The notes: a model not told the origin generated them from the letters alone. Positions 10,264-21,297 are shown, counted from the first letter of the stretch. The stretch is DNA of 64,000 bases from Paratinospora sagittata (GCA_035771175.1 CM069603.1:24094286-24158285); one strand, 5' to 3'. Program-made: numbers and translations.

Positions 10264-10530
10264 GGAATGTGCTCCCATGTGGAGGAGAGAGCTCTAGTGG
10301 TTGCAGACAGGACAACATGCTTCTGGAAATGCATGGAAGCGCACTCCCAAAGGGAGAAGCACGCTCTAGTGGTAGAAACATAATGATGTGTTTTGGGTTT
10401 TGGATTGGAACGCGCTCCTAGGAAGGAGACGTGCACTCTTTGCAATCCAGGGAGATCAGTTTTTCAGGGTAAGGAAGAGTACCCTCCTAATCAGGAGGAG
10501 CGTGCTCCTGATCAGGAGAAGCACACTCCT
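10264..10530 (+). repeat. Cluster of GGAACGCGCTCCT-type palindromic repeats
   Basis: Copies include GGAATGTGCTCCC (10264), GCGCACTCCC...GGGAGAAGCACGCTC (10338 on), GGAACGCGCTCCT (10407-10419), and an AGGAGGAGCGTGCTCCTGA block near 10494-10512 followed by ATCAGGAGAAGCACACTCCT. The TATA box follows 50 bp later. Confidence 0.75.
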
Positions 10531-10581
10531 GGCCTTTCTGATAGTTCCTTTTTAAATGGTTGGTGTGGTAGTTTACACGAC

Positions 10582-10588
10582 TATAAAA
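10582..10588 (+). promoter_or_regulatory. LTR TATA box
   Basis: TATAAAA after the palindromic repeat cluster, followed by a purine-rich leader starting near 10630. Confidence 0.6.
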
Positions 10589-11536
10589 GAGATTTCTGGC
10601 TCATTCAGCTCATTTGAGCTGGTTTCTTTCAGAGAAAAGAGGGAAAATGAAAGGAGAAGGAGGAAACGACCTAGGGTTTGTAAATCTTGGGAGCCAAGGT
10701 GAGTTTTCTTAGCTCAAATTTTCATATTCCTTTTCCTTTCTCCCAATTATTTAACATATATGAATTTTGATGACATTGGTAGAGAATTGATGGTTTGGGT
10801 AAATTTGGATTGTGTCCAATTCGTGAGATTTGAGTGTCAATTATGGTTTCAATTGAGTTTTTAATAGAAATTGGGTTTTATGGCATGTGAATTTGTAGAG
10901 AAATTGATATTGAAATGTGGGCATGCAAACCATATTGAAGCAGCTGAGGGTTTGGGCATGTTTAAGTAGCATTTTTGTGTGGATTATTGTGGGATTTTGA
11001 TTGAATGTGAATTCATGGTGATAGTCATAGATTTTGCATTGTGAAATTTCAGAATTCGGGTTTGATTACATAAAGGTTGGCGAGCTGCTTGTGTAGTGGC
11101 AACGTAGAGGGGGTGATTGGTTTATTCATTGTGAGTATTTATTTACTTTGGAAATGTATTATGACATTGTAAATTATGACTTGATTTATAAAATGATAAA
11201 CAAGTTGTTACACTATATGCATTTTGATTTGAATTCATGAAATGGCTTGGCTTTGGTATGGAGCATGTCCTTGATTTTACTTGAGTAAGTCATTGACACG
11301 TGGTATTCCTAAAACCTTCTAAGAAGCTATCGGAGCTATCCTTGTGAGGTAATTGATACTTAGGAATGACCAATTCTGAAATGAGTAGTTAGAGACCCGT
11401 AGTTACCCTTATAAATGCATAATAAGGGGTCAGTCCCACTCTATTACGTAGAAGGAGGGACATCATTATATGTTTTTCACTAGATATTGCAGGGTTTATA
11501 AATGTTTGCATATGATGGATATTTTGGACATGTATA

Positions 11537-11789
11537 TGTTCGTGTAATGATCCTCAACCTTGCATGTTTTGATTATTGCAAACAACATTCCAATGATTAC
11601 TAATCACTTTGAGTAAGTTGTTTCAATGCTATAATGATCAAATAATAAAAGTCAACGAAAAAGTCAAAGTCAAAGCTGGAAGTGAATTAAAGCAAAGAGA
11701 AGATCAAAATCAATTTTTACTATGTAATTTCTTAGATTCATTTAGGATTGTAAAATTCTCCATAGATTATTCAGCCAAAGCATTGCATG
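11537..11789 (+). mobile_element. Copia LTR, left part (interrupted by a Tat-like element)
   Basis: TTGATTATTGCAAACAAC and ACTAATCACTTTGAGTAAG followed by TTGTTTCAATG match the start of the Copia solo LTR at 3480-3545 in order and spacing. It stops at 11789, where a Tat-like LTR begins. The later part of a Copia LTR of this family reappears at 19130-20007, so these two pieces probably were one LTR. The start (11537 or 11543) is uncertain. The frame at 11609-11815 crosses the junction and is not a gene. Confidence 0.5.
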
Positions 11790-12278
11790 TGTTACACCCA
11801 AAACTTGACAAATAAGAAAGCAAATATGAACCAAAGGAAAAGACGAGAAGTTAAACTAACATAAAGAAAAGTCCAATCAAAAGTCCCGATCACAAGTACA
11901 TTGAATTGCGCCCAATGACGCACCTTGGCCTTGGCCGCGGGAACCCAGTTTGCAATGGCTAAGGACAAATTTCAGCCCCGACCGAGGGTATGTCCCGGAT
12001 CTTGATCAGAAACCAAATCCTACACATTGATCGTAATTCAGACACCGCACAGAACAGATCTCGAGACATCGAACCATGAGCCAAATCTTGATATGGAAAG
12101 GTGCAAATTGCTCCCACCGATGAAACAATGCACTAAATGCCCAAACCATCCCCCCTCAACTATAAAAAGGGGGCTCATTCTCCAAAGCAGGTATGGTCTT
12201 AAACCTGAAATTCTCTATTTACTATCATACTACGACTCATTGTCTAACTTAGGCATCAGAGTATTTTCGGTTATCACG
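11790..12278 (+). mobile_element. Tat-like Ty3/gypsy LTR, left part
   Basis: It starts TGTTACACCCAAAACTTGAC, close to usual Tat-type LTR starts. It carries a TATA box (12161-12167) in CCCCTCAACTATAAAAAGGG and then CTTAGGCATCAGAGTATTTT, the segment that precedes the LTR end in this group. It is cut at 12278 by a minus-strand gypsy element and continues at 18679. Together the two parts make a 625-bp LTR. Confidence 0.65.
12161..12167 (+). promoter_or_regulatory. TATA box of the Tat-like LTR
   Basis: TATAAAA, embedded in the CCCCTCAAC...GGGGGCTC context usual for Tat-type LTR promoters. Confidence 0.6.
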
Positions 12279-14026
12279 TGTCATGACGCCCCTGACATAG
12301 GTTGACGTCATGACCTGCACAGTGTAATATACACCGTACATTCCTTATACGGTATACAATACACTGTCAGCCTCAACAGACATTCACAATAATTTTCAAA
12401 ATTTATAGAAATTTTGACAGCATCTCCCCATAAAATGGACAATTCACATTTTTTCCCGATATACCACAAATCAAATCAAATATATATATATATATATAGA
12501 TAACATTCCATTCATTCCATTCATTCCACAAATTAAATTCTCACATGATAAATATGTACGATCATCCCATTCCATCATCACAAGCATTGTATAACTAAAG
12601 TATTTAACTATAATCCACATTACCACATAACCCATCTAGGTGATATTATATATATAGTATGTGATAATTAGACATATCAACATTAAAAAATATAACTCAT
12701 TTCCTCCAAGCATACATACATATACCCGACGAATGCAATCACGTGATTATCACTCACAGATTTTTCCTTTTCCCTTCGACTCGGTACCTGAAATATTGAA
12801 GGAAATGGAGTGAGCAATCAACAAGCTCAGTGAGTATAGCTCTTGACATGACCATCGCATGCATTTAGGGAAACATGGCATATCAAATCGTTTAAATTAA
12901 AATATTTCACGAGCACATATGCAACATGCATCAAAATAATATACATGCCCACAATATATAGTTTATGTTCATTCAATAAACCAATGCACAGTTTCATAAA
13001 AATCTACCATCTCCCTCCTTTAAGGCAAGAGAGCTGGTCTAACCCTTATATGGCCGTTATAAGGTAGCCACAGCCTCTCATTACCCAATTCACAGTCATT
13101 TCAAGGATCTCCAATCCTTGTTAGGACAGGCCTACTGACAATGAGGTTACGCATAACACTCATCCGGGTCTAATTCCTAACGAAATGACACCAACTTGCC
13201 TTTGCAAGTCTCACATGCTCCAATGCTAAAAAGAAATCATTTATGAATGCAAATTAAAACACAATGCAACAATATATGCATAACATATTTACATTCAAAC
13301 ATTTCATATATTTAAAATGCCATACAAGAACCAAAATCAAGAAAATATACTCACAGTACAGGTCTTTTCAACTTAAATACAATCACCGTCTCTTTCGAGT
13401 CCAGCTCCAATTTAAATCCAACTAATTCAACCTGTCACAACCACTCCATAATTCAATTTCATTTATTCATATCTATTTATATATTTAATTTCTCAACTCA
13501 CTTCAAATCACCAATAATAATGATCAACCTTAAAAATATTATGCACATTCTGTGACTTGAAATTCTAACTCAATTTAAGGACTCATAAGCAGTTGAAGAA
13601 ACTACTATCTCGTTTATGTGGTCAATCTAGATATTTCCACAGAAAGAACAGTGAAAATAGATTTTCAATTTATATTTTCACTAGTTCTCAATTTTATTTT
13701 TCTCCTGGAACATATATCAATTTTATTAAAAATATAGAACATTCCTAAAATTATTCTGTCCACATCGACACGTGTAAAATCCGTCATACTACCATTCTAC
13801 TACCTTCAACAAGTATTTTACTAAGGTTTTACACGTTCGCGGAGGCCTCCAAAGTCAATTTTACTCATAAAAACCATATATTTAGCTACTAAAAATATCA
13901 AAGCATATCCAAAAATCATGATCTTAACATCGAAACGTTCGGAATTCAGTTCTCTACGATTCTATGATCTCAAACAGGAGTTTCATTGGATTTTAATTCC
14001 ATTTTATTCACTGGATATGATCATAG
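12279..14026 (-). mobile_element. Truncated 3' LTR of the nested gypsy element (1748 bp)
   Basis: It is nearly identical by eye to 15930-17676 (scattered point differences, plus small length changes in the TA run near 12481 and the ATTCC repeat near 12503). Similarity stops after GATATGATCA(T/C)AG: 14027 continues GAATTTTAAT while the other copy continues TATTATTCAC. The first 1002 bp of the LTR (element orientation) are absent. Confidence 0.85.
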
Positions 14027-15907
14027 GAATTTTAATCAATTGCATGCCTTATTAAGTTAGTCTAAATGGCTTTGTACTAGCCATATTCTCCATGTCCTCG
14101 TTAATAACTAGCTTATCTTAGATAGAAGATTTTGAGGGTATAAGTTTCTCGATATTCAAAATGAGAATTTTCCACTTATTCAGAATATTATTTCTTTTCG
14201 GAGAGACATTCCACCTGGCATGAGAGGTAACCAACCAATCATACCCAACAAAGCATCCAATTCCAAAAATTTCATATTTTAAAGTCCATACTTACTTGAT
14301 GACCCTCATATTTATTACACATAATATTTGCTGACCATATCAAACAATCAATGATATACGATTATAACAGAAGATAATACAATCTGTCTACCATATCACC
14401 AGAGATAAAAGACCAGGTAGATCCAACGATACATCAGAATATACACAATAACAAAATGTTGATCATACTTGTTATCACCGTCTTACTAATCTTTGGATCT
14501 GGTCTTGTATTTACTTTAATTTATTCTCTAAAATCTGGTGGAGTCACATTGATAAAACATATTGGGGCATTCCATATCGACTAATTGGAGATTAACACAT
14601 CTCGTGTCTTTTTTTTTGATTGATAATAGACAATTATTGGTCGAGATACAATGTACGCAGTATGTGACTCCAGCTCAGGCACTGGAAACATAATTCGTTA
14701 ACATCACTTTCCTTTATCCCATTATTATTGGGTCAGGTACTTACAAAATTAGAGTTACTCATACTGCCAAAATCTCAACCTTACTCAATGTTTCGCTTAT
14801 CTTGAATTCCATATTATTGCCCCAACATGTCCTTACATTAGTTATTTCTCCTTTTACCTAACACTGGTGTTGATGACTCGGCTTCTAACGGCAGTGCAAG
14901 CTATCTCACTAGTATTGTTGGTGCTAACAATGTCACCACAGCTTTGGCTAACCCGAAATTTATAGGCTGCCTTACAACTTGCGCATATATTTATAAGCCA
15001 ACAATTATCAAACCTGCCGTATAGGATCCCAAAATTTATTCTAAATCCTTATCATTCTCAGAGTATCCATAGTGATCATTCCAAAAATAAACTATACCAG
15101 TCTATTGAATTCATGTTTGTATTTATGGTTAGGCCTGTCACTACATTTTAACAAGAGAAACTTTCTCATGCCTAAAATCAATTTCAGCATGATGATAGAA
15201 GCCCTTATAAAATAACTTCTTTAATTAATTTCATGCCTTAATCATCTCATGAGTCCTTAACCCAATTTTCTATCATCTTTTATCATCAGTTGGCTTAAAC
15301 CTTGCTAACTTGCTTTATCATTTTCAGAGACTTAATCTAAGATGGTCTCTACTCAGAGTAGCAAATTCTTTACTACGTCTCATATTTGTCAGTTAAGATA
15401 GGAGAGTCTCTTCTCCTGAAAGTTTCCATAACTTTCACATATCTTTTCATTTCATCTGACTTATCATTGAGACCTTCTATTTATTTTATTTTTACTTCAG
15501 TCTCAACTATATATGTTTTTACAGAAGTACTCACACCATTAGCACCCACATCTGGAGCTACCAATGGTTCAAGCCTCTGTCTTTCTCACATTGCAACTTT
15601 TCCACAAGCTTCATAAGTTGTGTATTTCGTTGTTGTTGGGTAGTTACTAGTCATATATAAGCTATATAATTTATTATCACTAGATTACATCCAGTTCTTT
15701 TTCTTTTAGCCTTCTGATCCTTTCGTGATCAGCAATTTTCATTGTTAATCTTGACTGGTCTTTTTCAAACCTGGAATTCACCGACACAGGTGATTCTCAG
15801 TCAAGATAACATATTGGATTAGGCTCAACATAATAGGACTACCCATATGTATACCCATACAAACAATCATAATATCATAACGCTTTTATCTTTTTAAGAA
15901 TTTTAAA
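14027..15907 (-). pseudogene. Decayed interior of the nested gypsy element (gag region expected)
   Basis: By position just after the primer-binding site this should be the 5' untranslated region and gag. No frame on the minus strand stays open for more than a few dozen codons, and I could not identify a gag core or a CCHC zinc knuckle with confidence. The longest open frame (15386-15616) is on the opposite strand and resembles nothing known. The region is short for a gypsy interior, so gag 3' and all of pol are presumed deleted. Confidence 0.4.
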
Positions 15908-15925
15908 CCTAAAGCTTTGATACCA
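15908..15925 (-). other. Primer-binding site, initiator-Met tRNA type
   Basis: The minus strand reads TGGTATCAAAGCTTTAGG, four bases after the LTR end. It differs by one base from the common TGGTATCAGAGC core complementary to initiator methionine tRNA. This fixes the orientation of the element. Confidence 0.8.
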
Positions 15926-15929
15926 ATAT

Positions 15930-18678
15930 TGTCACGACGCCCCTGACGTAGGCTGACGTCATTACCGGCACAGTGCAATATACACCGTACATCCCATATA
16001 TAGTATACAATACACTATCAGCCTCAACAGACATTCACAATAATTCCCAAAATTTATAGAAATTTTGACAGCATCTTCCTATAAAATGGACAATTCACAT
16101 TTTTTCCTGATATACCACAAATCAAATCAAATATATATATATAACATCCCATTCATTCCATTCATTCCATTCATTCCACAAATTAAATTCTCACATGATA
16201 AATATGTACGATCATCCCATTCCATGATCACAAGCATTGTACAACTAAAGTATTTAACTATAATCCACATTACCACACAACCCATCTAGGTGATATTATA
16301 TATATAGTATGTGATAATTAGACATATCAACATTAAAAAATATAACTCATTTCCTCCAAGCATACATACATATACCCGATGAATGCAATCATGTGATTAT
16401 CACTCACGGATTTTTCCTTTTCCCTTCGACTCGGTACCTGAAATATTGGAGGAAATGGAGTAAGCAATCAACAAGCTCAGTGAGTATAGCTCTTGACATG
16501 ACCATCGCATGCATTTAGGGAAACATGGCATATCAAATCGTTTAAATTAAAATATTTCACGAGCACATATGCAACATGCATCAAAATAATATACATGCCC
16601 ACAATATATAGTTTATGTTCATTCAATAAACCAATGCACAGTTTCATAAAAATTTACCACCTCCCTCCTTTAAGGCAAGAGAGCGGGTCTAACCCTTATA
16701 TGGCCGTTACAAGGTAGCCACAACCTCTCATTACCCAATTCACAGTCATTTCAAGGATCTCCAATCCTTGTTAGGATAGGCCTACTGACAATGAGGTTAC
16801 GCATAACACTCATCTGGGTCTAATTCCTAACGAAATGACACCAACTTGCCTTTGCAAGTCTCACATGCTCCAATGCTAAAAAGAAATCATTTATGAATGC
16901 AAATTAAAACACAATGCAACAATATATGCATAACATATTTACATTCAAACATTTCATATATTTAAAATGCCATACAAGAACCAAAATCCAGAAAAAATAC
17001 CCACAGTACAGGACTTTTCAACATAAGTACAATCACCGTCTCTTTCAAGTTCAGCTCCAATTTAAATTCAACTAATTCAACCTGTCACAACCACTCCATA
17101 ATTCAATTTCATTTATTCATATCTATTTATATATTTAATTTCTCAACTCACTTCAAATCACCAATAATAATGATCAACCTTAAAAATATTATGCACATTC
17201 TGTGACTTGAAATTCTAACTCAATTTTGGACTCATAAGCAATTGAAGAAACTACTATCTCGTTTATGTGGTCAATCTAGATATTTTCACAAGAAAGAACA
17301 GTGAAAATAGATTTCCAATTCATATTTTCACTAGTTCTCAGTTTTATTTTTCTCCTGGAACATATATCAATTTTATTAAAAATATAGAACATTCCTAAAA
17401 TTATTTTGTCCACATCGACACGTGTAAAATCCGTCATACTACCATTCTACTACCTTCAACAGGTATTTTACTAAGGTTTTACACGTTCGTGGAGGCATCC
17501 AAAGTCAATTTTACTCATAAAAATTATATATTTAGCTACTAAAAATATCAAAGCATATCCAAAAATCATGATCTTAACATCGAAATGTCTGGAATTCAGC
17601 TCTCTACGATTTTATGATCTCAAATCGGAGTTTCATTGGATTTTAATTTCATTTTATTCACTAGATATGATCACAGTATTATTCACGGTATTGTTCACGT
17701 CATCACTATTCATTAGAAATATGTAAATTTTTACTACAATTGTCAAACGGTCTCCAAAAATCGTAAAATTAGCATCGATGAACTCACAACAGTGCATTCT
17801 ACCATTCTATAGCCTTAAATTGGAGTTTCATCGGGTTTTTATATGATTCGAAAGGTTTTCAATATAACTCTAACTTCTATCGAACTTCCAACGGCTATAA
17901 AAATTCCAAATGAACACATAAATGGAATCGAACCACATATTCGAGGTTCCTGCAGTCTAGGGAGTGTTTTTCCACCTTTCGAACAAATTTTCATCCAAGT
18001 TGGGTAAAAACCCCGATTTCAAAAGCACTGTAAAACAACTCCCATAGCTAAAATTACTCCCGCTAGAATCGTTACATCTAGCTTAGATATTAATTTCACG
18101 AAGAAATATAGTGAAAATCACTTACCGCGAGTCTCGATTTCGCGCAAATCCTGCGTTTCTCTTTTTTTTCTCTTCGTTCTCTCGTTCTGGACGTTCTTCT
18201 TCTTTTCTCTTCTTTCTTTCATTTCGTCTTCAGCAACTTCTTTTCTTCTTTTTATGTTTATTTTTTTTGTTTTTGTTTTTGGACGTTGGTGAGAGGTTGA
18301 GATTAAAAATGAAAGTTGATATTTATGTATACAAAATGATCCAATGCACCTCATGCTCAATAGTTAACCAACTCACCCCATACATTAATCAATTTAATTC
18401 AACTCAATTCACTTCACAACTTCATTTAATTATTTAATCATCAACTCAATTTACATATTTAAGTAACCAACCCCATAAATTTAAGTCAACTTCATTTTTT
18501 TAAATTGTAAGCACCCATATAGGATGATCCCATATGTATCATCTTCATTTCATAATTTTATTTATTTACTAATCATACACGCGTATATTTGGCTCCCACG
18601 TATAAAATACGTGTATGATACATCTCGATATATGCGTAATTCAACGTATGTATTTAATTAAAACTACGGGGTGTTACA
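15930..18678 (-). mobile_element. 5' LTR of the nested gypsy element (2749 bp)
   Basis: On the minus strand it starts TGTAACACCCCG (18678) and ends GGGGCGTCGTGACA (15930), with canonical TG...CA ends. The first kilobase has a strand-biased GA-rich stretch (about 18150-18260 on the minus strand) that probably belongs to the leader. Positions 15930-17676 are repeated at 12279-14026. Frames at 16065-16289, 18111-18437 and 18118-18360 are low-complexity and not recognisable proteins. Confidence 0.8.
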
Positions 18679-18814
18679 CCACAAGTCAGCACTCTTGTAG
18701 GTCAAGAGCACAGCAGACTTGGTGCAGAATTTTGAAGGATTAAACAGTTTTAAGACTCAATCATCCAACATCGATCCACGGTCAGTCCAACGTGAGAGAT
18801 TTTTGATTGAAACA
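18679..18814 (+). mobile_element. Tat-like Ty3/gypsy LTR, right part
   Basis: This is the continuation of the LTR interrupted at 12278. It ends TTGATTGAAACA, two bases before a primer-binding site. The LTR start TGTT and end AACA form the usual short inverted pair. Confidence 0.65.
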
Positions 18815-18816
18815 TT

Positions 18817-18834
18817 TGGCGCCTTCTGTGGGGA
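18817..18834 (+). other. Primer-binding site of the Tat-like element
   Basis: TGGCGCCTTCTGTGGGGA, a variant of the TGGCGCCGTCTGTGGG-type site found after the 5' LTR of plant Tat-group elements. It shows that the LTR on its left is a 5' LTR in + orientation. Confidence 0.75.
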
Positions 18835-19129
18835 ACGGTATCTGAAAGGTCCATTAACCAGGAGTGAGAATAATGTCCAGCCCCCTCAAGAGGAAGTTGC
18901 AAACCAGGAACCTATTCACCAACTTCGTCGCGGTAGACCCCGCCTTCACCCCCAGGTCGCCTCAGGGTATCAGACTACCCAACTCCGACTTGGCAACATG
19001 AAGCTAAGAATGGGTACGGTGGTCGAGAACGTTAATTGAATGGCAGGGATCCTGGAACAAATCGAACAAGCCCATTGCTCATGCCTGCAAGAGATGAGTC
19101 CAGGGCATTCGGGCACGAAGTGACGCCCC
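18835..19129 (+). pseudogene. 5' interior remnant of the Tat-like element
   Basis: About 295 bp follow the primer-binding site before Copia LTR sequence resumes. A frame open through 19039 begins upstream within the LTR (18719), so its apparent start is not a real gag start. It encodes a charged, Gln/Arg-rich stretch (HQLRRGRPRLHPQ) that I cannot match to a family. No polypurine tract or 3' LTR follows, so the rest of the element was lost. Confidence 0.4.
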
Positions 19130-20007
19130 AAAAAAATTTTCCGTTTAGCCTCGCTCCTGCATTGGAGGAAAATTTAAAACTTTTCAAATTTCAAAACAGA
19201 AACGCGCTCCTCATTCAAAGAACGTGTTCCTGTGCCTCGACAGGTATTTTTTTATAAATACCACACTTTGCTCATTCGAGAGCAACTTTTGCAAAACATA
19301 TGAACTTGTGCCTATATTCTTGTATTCGTATTTTCAAGCCTTAAACAAGTTCTCAAGCTATTCTAAACACCTTTTGATAGCAAAAGTTCACTACATTTGA
19401 ATGTTTGATTCAACCTTTCTAAAAGTTCTCCTAATCATTTCAAAATCTTTGAGAAATTTGAACGGTTATCTTGAGTGTTTGATCAAGTCGTTCTTGAGTG
19501 TTTCCAACATATACATTTTGATCTTGATCATTCTAGGAAGAGAAATCTCTCAACCACATTCACTTCAGAGAATCTACGAGCTTCATCTTACCTAAGTTGG
19601 GCAACATCTCTTTTACGATTCTTGTGTTTGTGTTTGAGTTGAAATGGCTTTGTTATTTAACTTACTATCTTATTAAAACCGTTTTTCTCTATTGTGTGAA
19701 ACCATATTTGAGCTTTCAACTTATATCATCTTGGATAGTGGTTTCATTCGGTTTGTTTGACATCTAACTTATATTGTGTGAATCGATTATTTTGATCATA
19801 ACTTGTGCATATTAATTCACATACTTGAATATTTATATCTTTGAATCAACAAGTTTTGATCATTACTTGCATATTGATTCTTGTGCTTCATTCATCATAT
19901 TTAGAATCAATATTTGTGAATACATGTACACACATGATTCTTGAACTTGCATAAACATCTTTTGAATCGTATGCATGTATTTGTGAACAACTATTTCAAC
20001 ATTCCAC
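19130..20007 (+). mobile_element. Copia LTR, middle part, homologous to 4115-5010
   Basis: It aligns by eye along its length with the Copia solo LTR: GCTCCTGC, AACGCGCTCCT, TATTTTT(T/C)TATAAATACCA, GCTCATTTGAGAGCAACTTT-like, CAAGTTTTGATCATT, and ATGCATGTATTTGTGAACAA near the end. Similarity stops near 20007, where an unrelated LTR begins, so the hairpin minisatellite and 3' end are missing. It is probably the continuation of 11537-11789. Frames at 19036-19257 and 19401-19595 are non-coding LTR. Confidence 0.75.
19253..19260 (+). promoter_or_regulatory. TATA box of the Copia LTR
   Basis: TATAAATA, conserved with 4230-4237 including the flanking bases, and preceded by AACGCGCTCCT and AACGTGTTCCT motifs. 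Confidence 0.6.
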
Positions 20008-21061
20008 AAAATAGCACAACTTTCAACATTTTGGGCACTGCGGCGCCAGGAAACGGCGCCGCAGTGCTGTGGTAGTGAACAAAGAGAGAGGAGAAGAGTG
20101 ATCTGGGGCGCCGCGACTGTTCACGAACTTGCGTTTTAGCAATTTTTACACACTTTCTAATTCCGATTTTGAACGACTCTGGGGCTTATAATATATCAAA
20201 ATATTGGGTTTTTAGAGAAAAAGACATTGGGGAAGAGAACGGTGATGGCTGGAGCGAAATGGAAAAGAAGATTGGCATTGAAGACCATTGAAAATCTCTA
20301 CAACACTCTAGTTTGCTTTCTTTTGCCGTGATTCATGTTTAAACCATATTTGATTGTTTTCATCTCTTTAGTTATGAACTAAAACATCGTTTTTAGATGA
20401 TAGATGGATCCTAACTTTGATGCTATGTTATAGTTTAAAGTCTTAATTATTATTAATGGATTTGTGATAGTTTATTTATATTTGTCCATTGTTAATGCTT
20501 CCAATCTCTTGATCACGAATTGGATGATCTTAGTTCTAGAGTGCGGCACTCGACAGAGGGTACTTTGGATCGGAACAAGGGAAATATAGCCTAGGTTATC
20601 ATGAGACCGATAGAAGATCAAGACCCTTTGAGGTCATTAAAGAAATCATAGATCTTAGTGAGTTTGTAGGAATTAGATCTTTATCTATAGGTCGAGATCA
20701 ATTCCTATGAATATGCTGTAACGCGGCAATCAACAGAGGGTGTTAGAAACATAAGGATTTCTGGCTTATAAACTAAGTAAATACATTAATGATAAATAAT
20801 TGGTAAGAACATAGTTAATAGTTTGGTGACATTGATTCTCAAGATTGTTTCTCTATTGATAATCTGTCGTTTTCATTGCTTTGCTAGTTAATAATTAGTT
20901 GTTTTCATTACTGTTTAATTACTCAATCATTCGAAAGCGATTTGTCTAGATAAAATTAAGGTAAAAACATGATAACTAGTGTTCTAATTATCCCTGAGGA
21001 TGATACCCAATTTCATTGGATTATATTATAACTTGACTGTCGTGCACTTGCGATAATTTCA
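20008..21061 (+). mobile_element. Athila-like LTR fragment related to 8483-10181
   Basis: It shares the ordered motifs GTTATGAACTAA, GATAGATGGATCCTA, GGATTTGTGATAGTTTATTTA, GGCACTCGACAGAGG, GAGGATGATACCC and CGTGCACTTGCG with the LTR at 8483-10181. It ends TTTCA at 21061. A strong GC-rich hairpin (20035-20067) lies upstream of a weak TATA-like stretch near 20186. The left end is truncated against the Copia LTR. Confidence 0.5.
20035..20067. repeat. Perfect 13-bp inverted repeat with 7-nt loop
   Basis: GCACTGCGGCGCC (20035-20047) and GGCGCCGCAGTGC (20055-20067) are exact reverse complements around AGGAAAC. It is very GC-rich in an AT-rich setting. A related GGGGCGCCGCGACTGTTC follows near 20105. 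Confidence 0.9.
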
Positions 21062-21243
21062 TGACCAGTCTTTTTAATTCCTAAGGTACGAGCAACTTGA
21101 ACGGTACTGAATCGGGTCCATTTGGCTTCTAAGCCTAGGGAATTCCGAACCAACAAAATATGTAGAGTTTCTACGAGTCATACACGTATATTTCAATATC
21201 CTATGTGTCAAGATGATGTCAACCTGGGGTACAGGGCATTACA
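21062..21243 (-). mobile_element. 3' LTR start of a gypsy element (truncated to 182 bp)
   Basis: On the minus strand the LTR begins TGTAATGCCCTGTACCCC at 21243, immediately after a polypurine tract. It is cut at 21062 where the Athila-like LTR ends. It belongs to the pol-bearing element on its right. Confidence 0.75.
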
Positions 21244-21257
21244 ATTCTCCCCAACTT
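21244..21257 (-). other. Polypurine tract
   Basis: The minus strand reads AAGTTGGGGAGAAT directly before the LTR start. About 20 bp upstream is TTGAGGACAAAATTCC, a form of the GAGGACGAAATT motif commonly found between the pol stop and the polypurine tract in plant chromovirus-type elements. Confidence 0.75.
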
Positions 21258-21297
21258 CAGGAATTTTGTCCTCAAAATGAAATCAAGAACACTAACC

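Larger units (their letters stand above)
10182..11536 (+). mobile_element. Gypsy-type LTR fragment, + strand
   Basis: It contains a repeat cluster (10264-10530) of GGAACGCGCTCCT-type motifs, a TATA box at 10582, and a leader with CCTAGGGTTTGTAAATC. It also has the segment GACCCGTAGTTACCCTTATA to GTCAGTCCCACTC (about 11394-11440), which is typical of chromovirus-type LTRs. It begins directly at the end of the preceding LTR without a recognisable TG start, so it is truncated at the left. On the right it is broken near 11537 by a Copia LTR. Frames at 10176-10445 and 10393-10617 are repeat artefacts. Confidence 0.5.
12279..18678 (-). mobile_element. Nested Ty3/gypsy element (chromovirus-like), non-autonomous remnant
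   Basis: Minus-strand order is: full 5' LTR (18678 to 15930), primer-binding site (15925-15908), about 1.9 kb of decayed interior, and a truncated 3' LTR (14026 to 12279). It sits inside a Tat-like LTR. The flanks are TCACG on the left and CCACA on the right; both could derive from CCACG by one C-to-T or G-to-A change each, so the target duplication is plausible but not exact. There is no intact gag or pol, and most of the interior plus the first 1 kb of the 3' LTR is missing, consistent with a single deletion. Confidence 0.75.

Noticed and set aside
12027..12305. A 92-codon + frame
   Set aside because: It crosses the junction between the Tat-like LTR and the nested gypsy LTR, so it did not exist before the insertion.
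18111..18437. A 108-codon + strand frame and an 80-codon minus frame over the same stretch
   Set aside because: Both come from a strand-biased CT/GA-rich low-complexity run inside an LTR. No family is recognisable, and two overlapping antisense frames are typical of such runs.
18719..19039. A 106-codon frame resembling a gag start
   Set aside because: Its ATG lies inside the LTR, before the primer-binding site, so it cannot be the gag start. The sequence matches no gag core that I can see.
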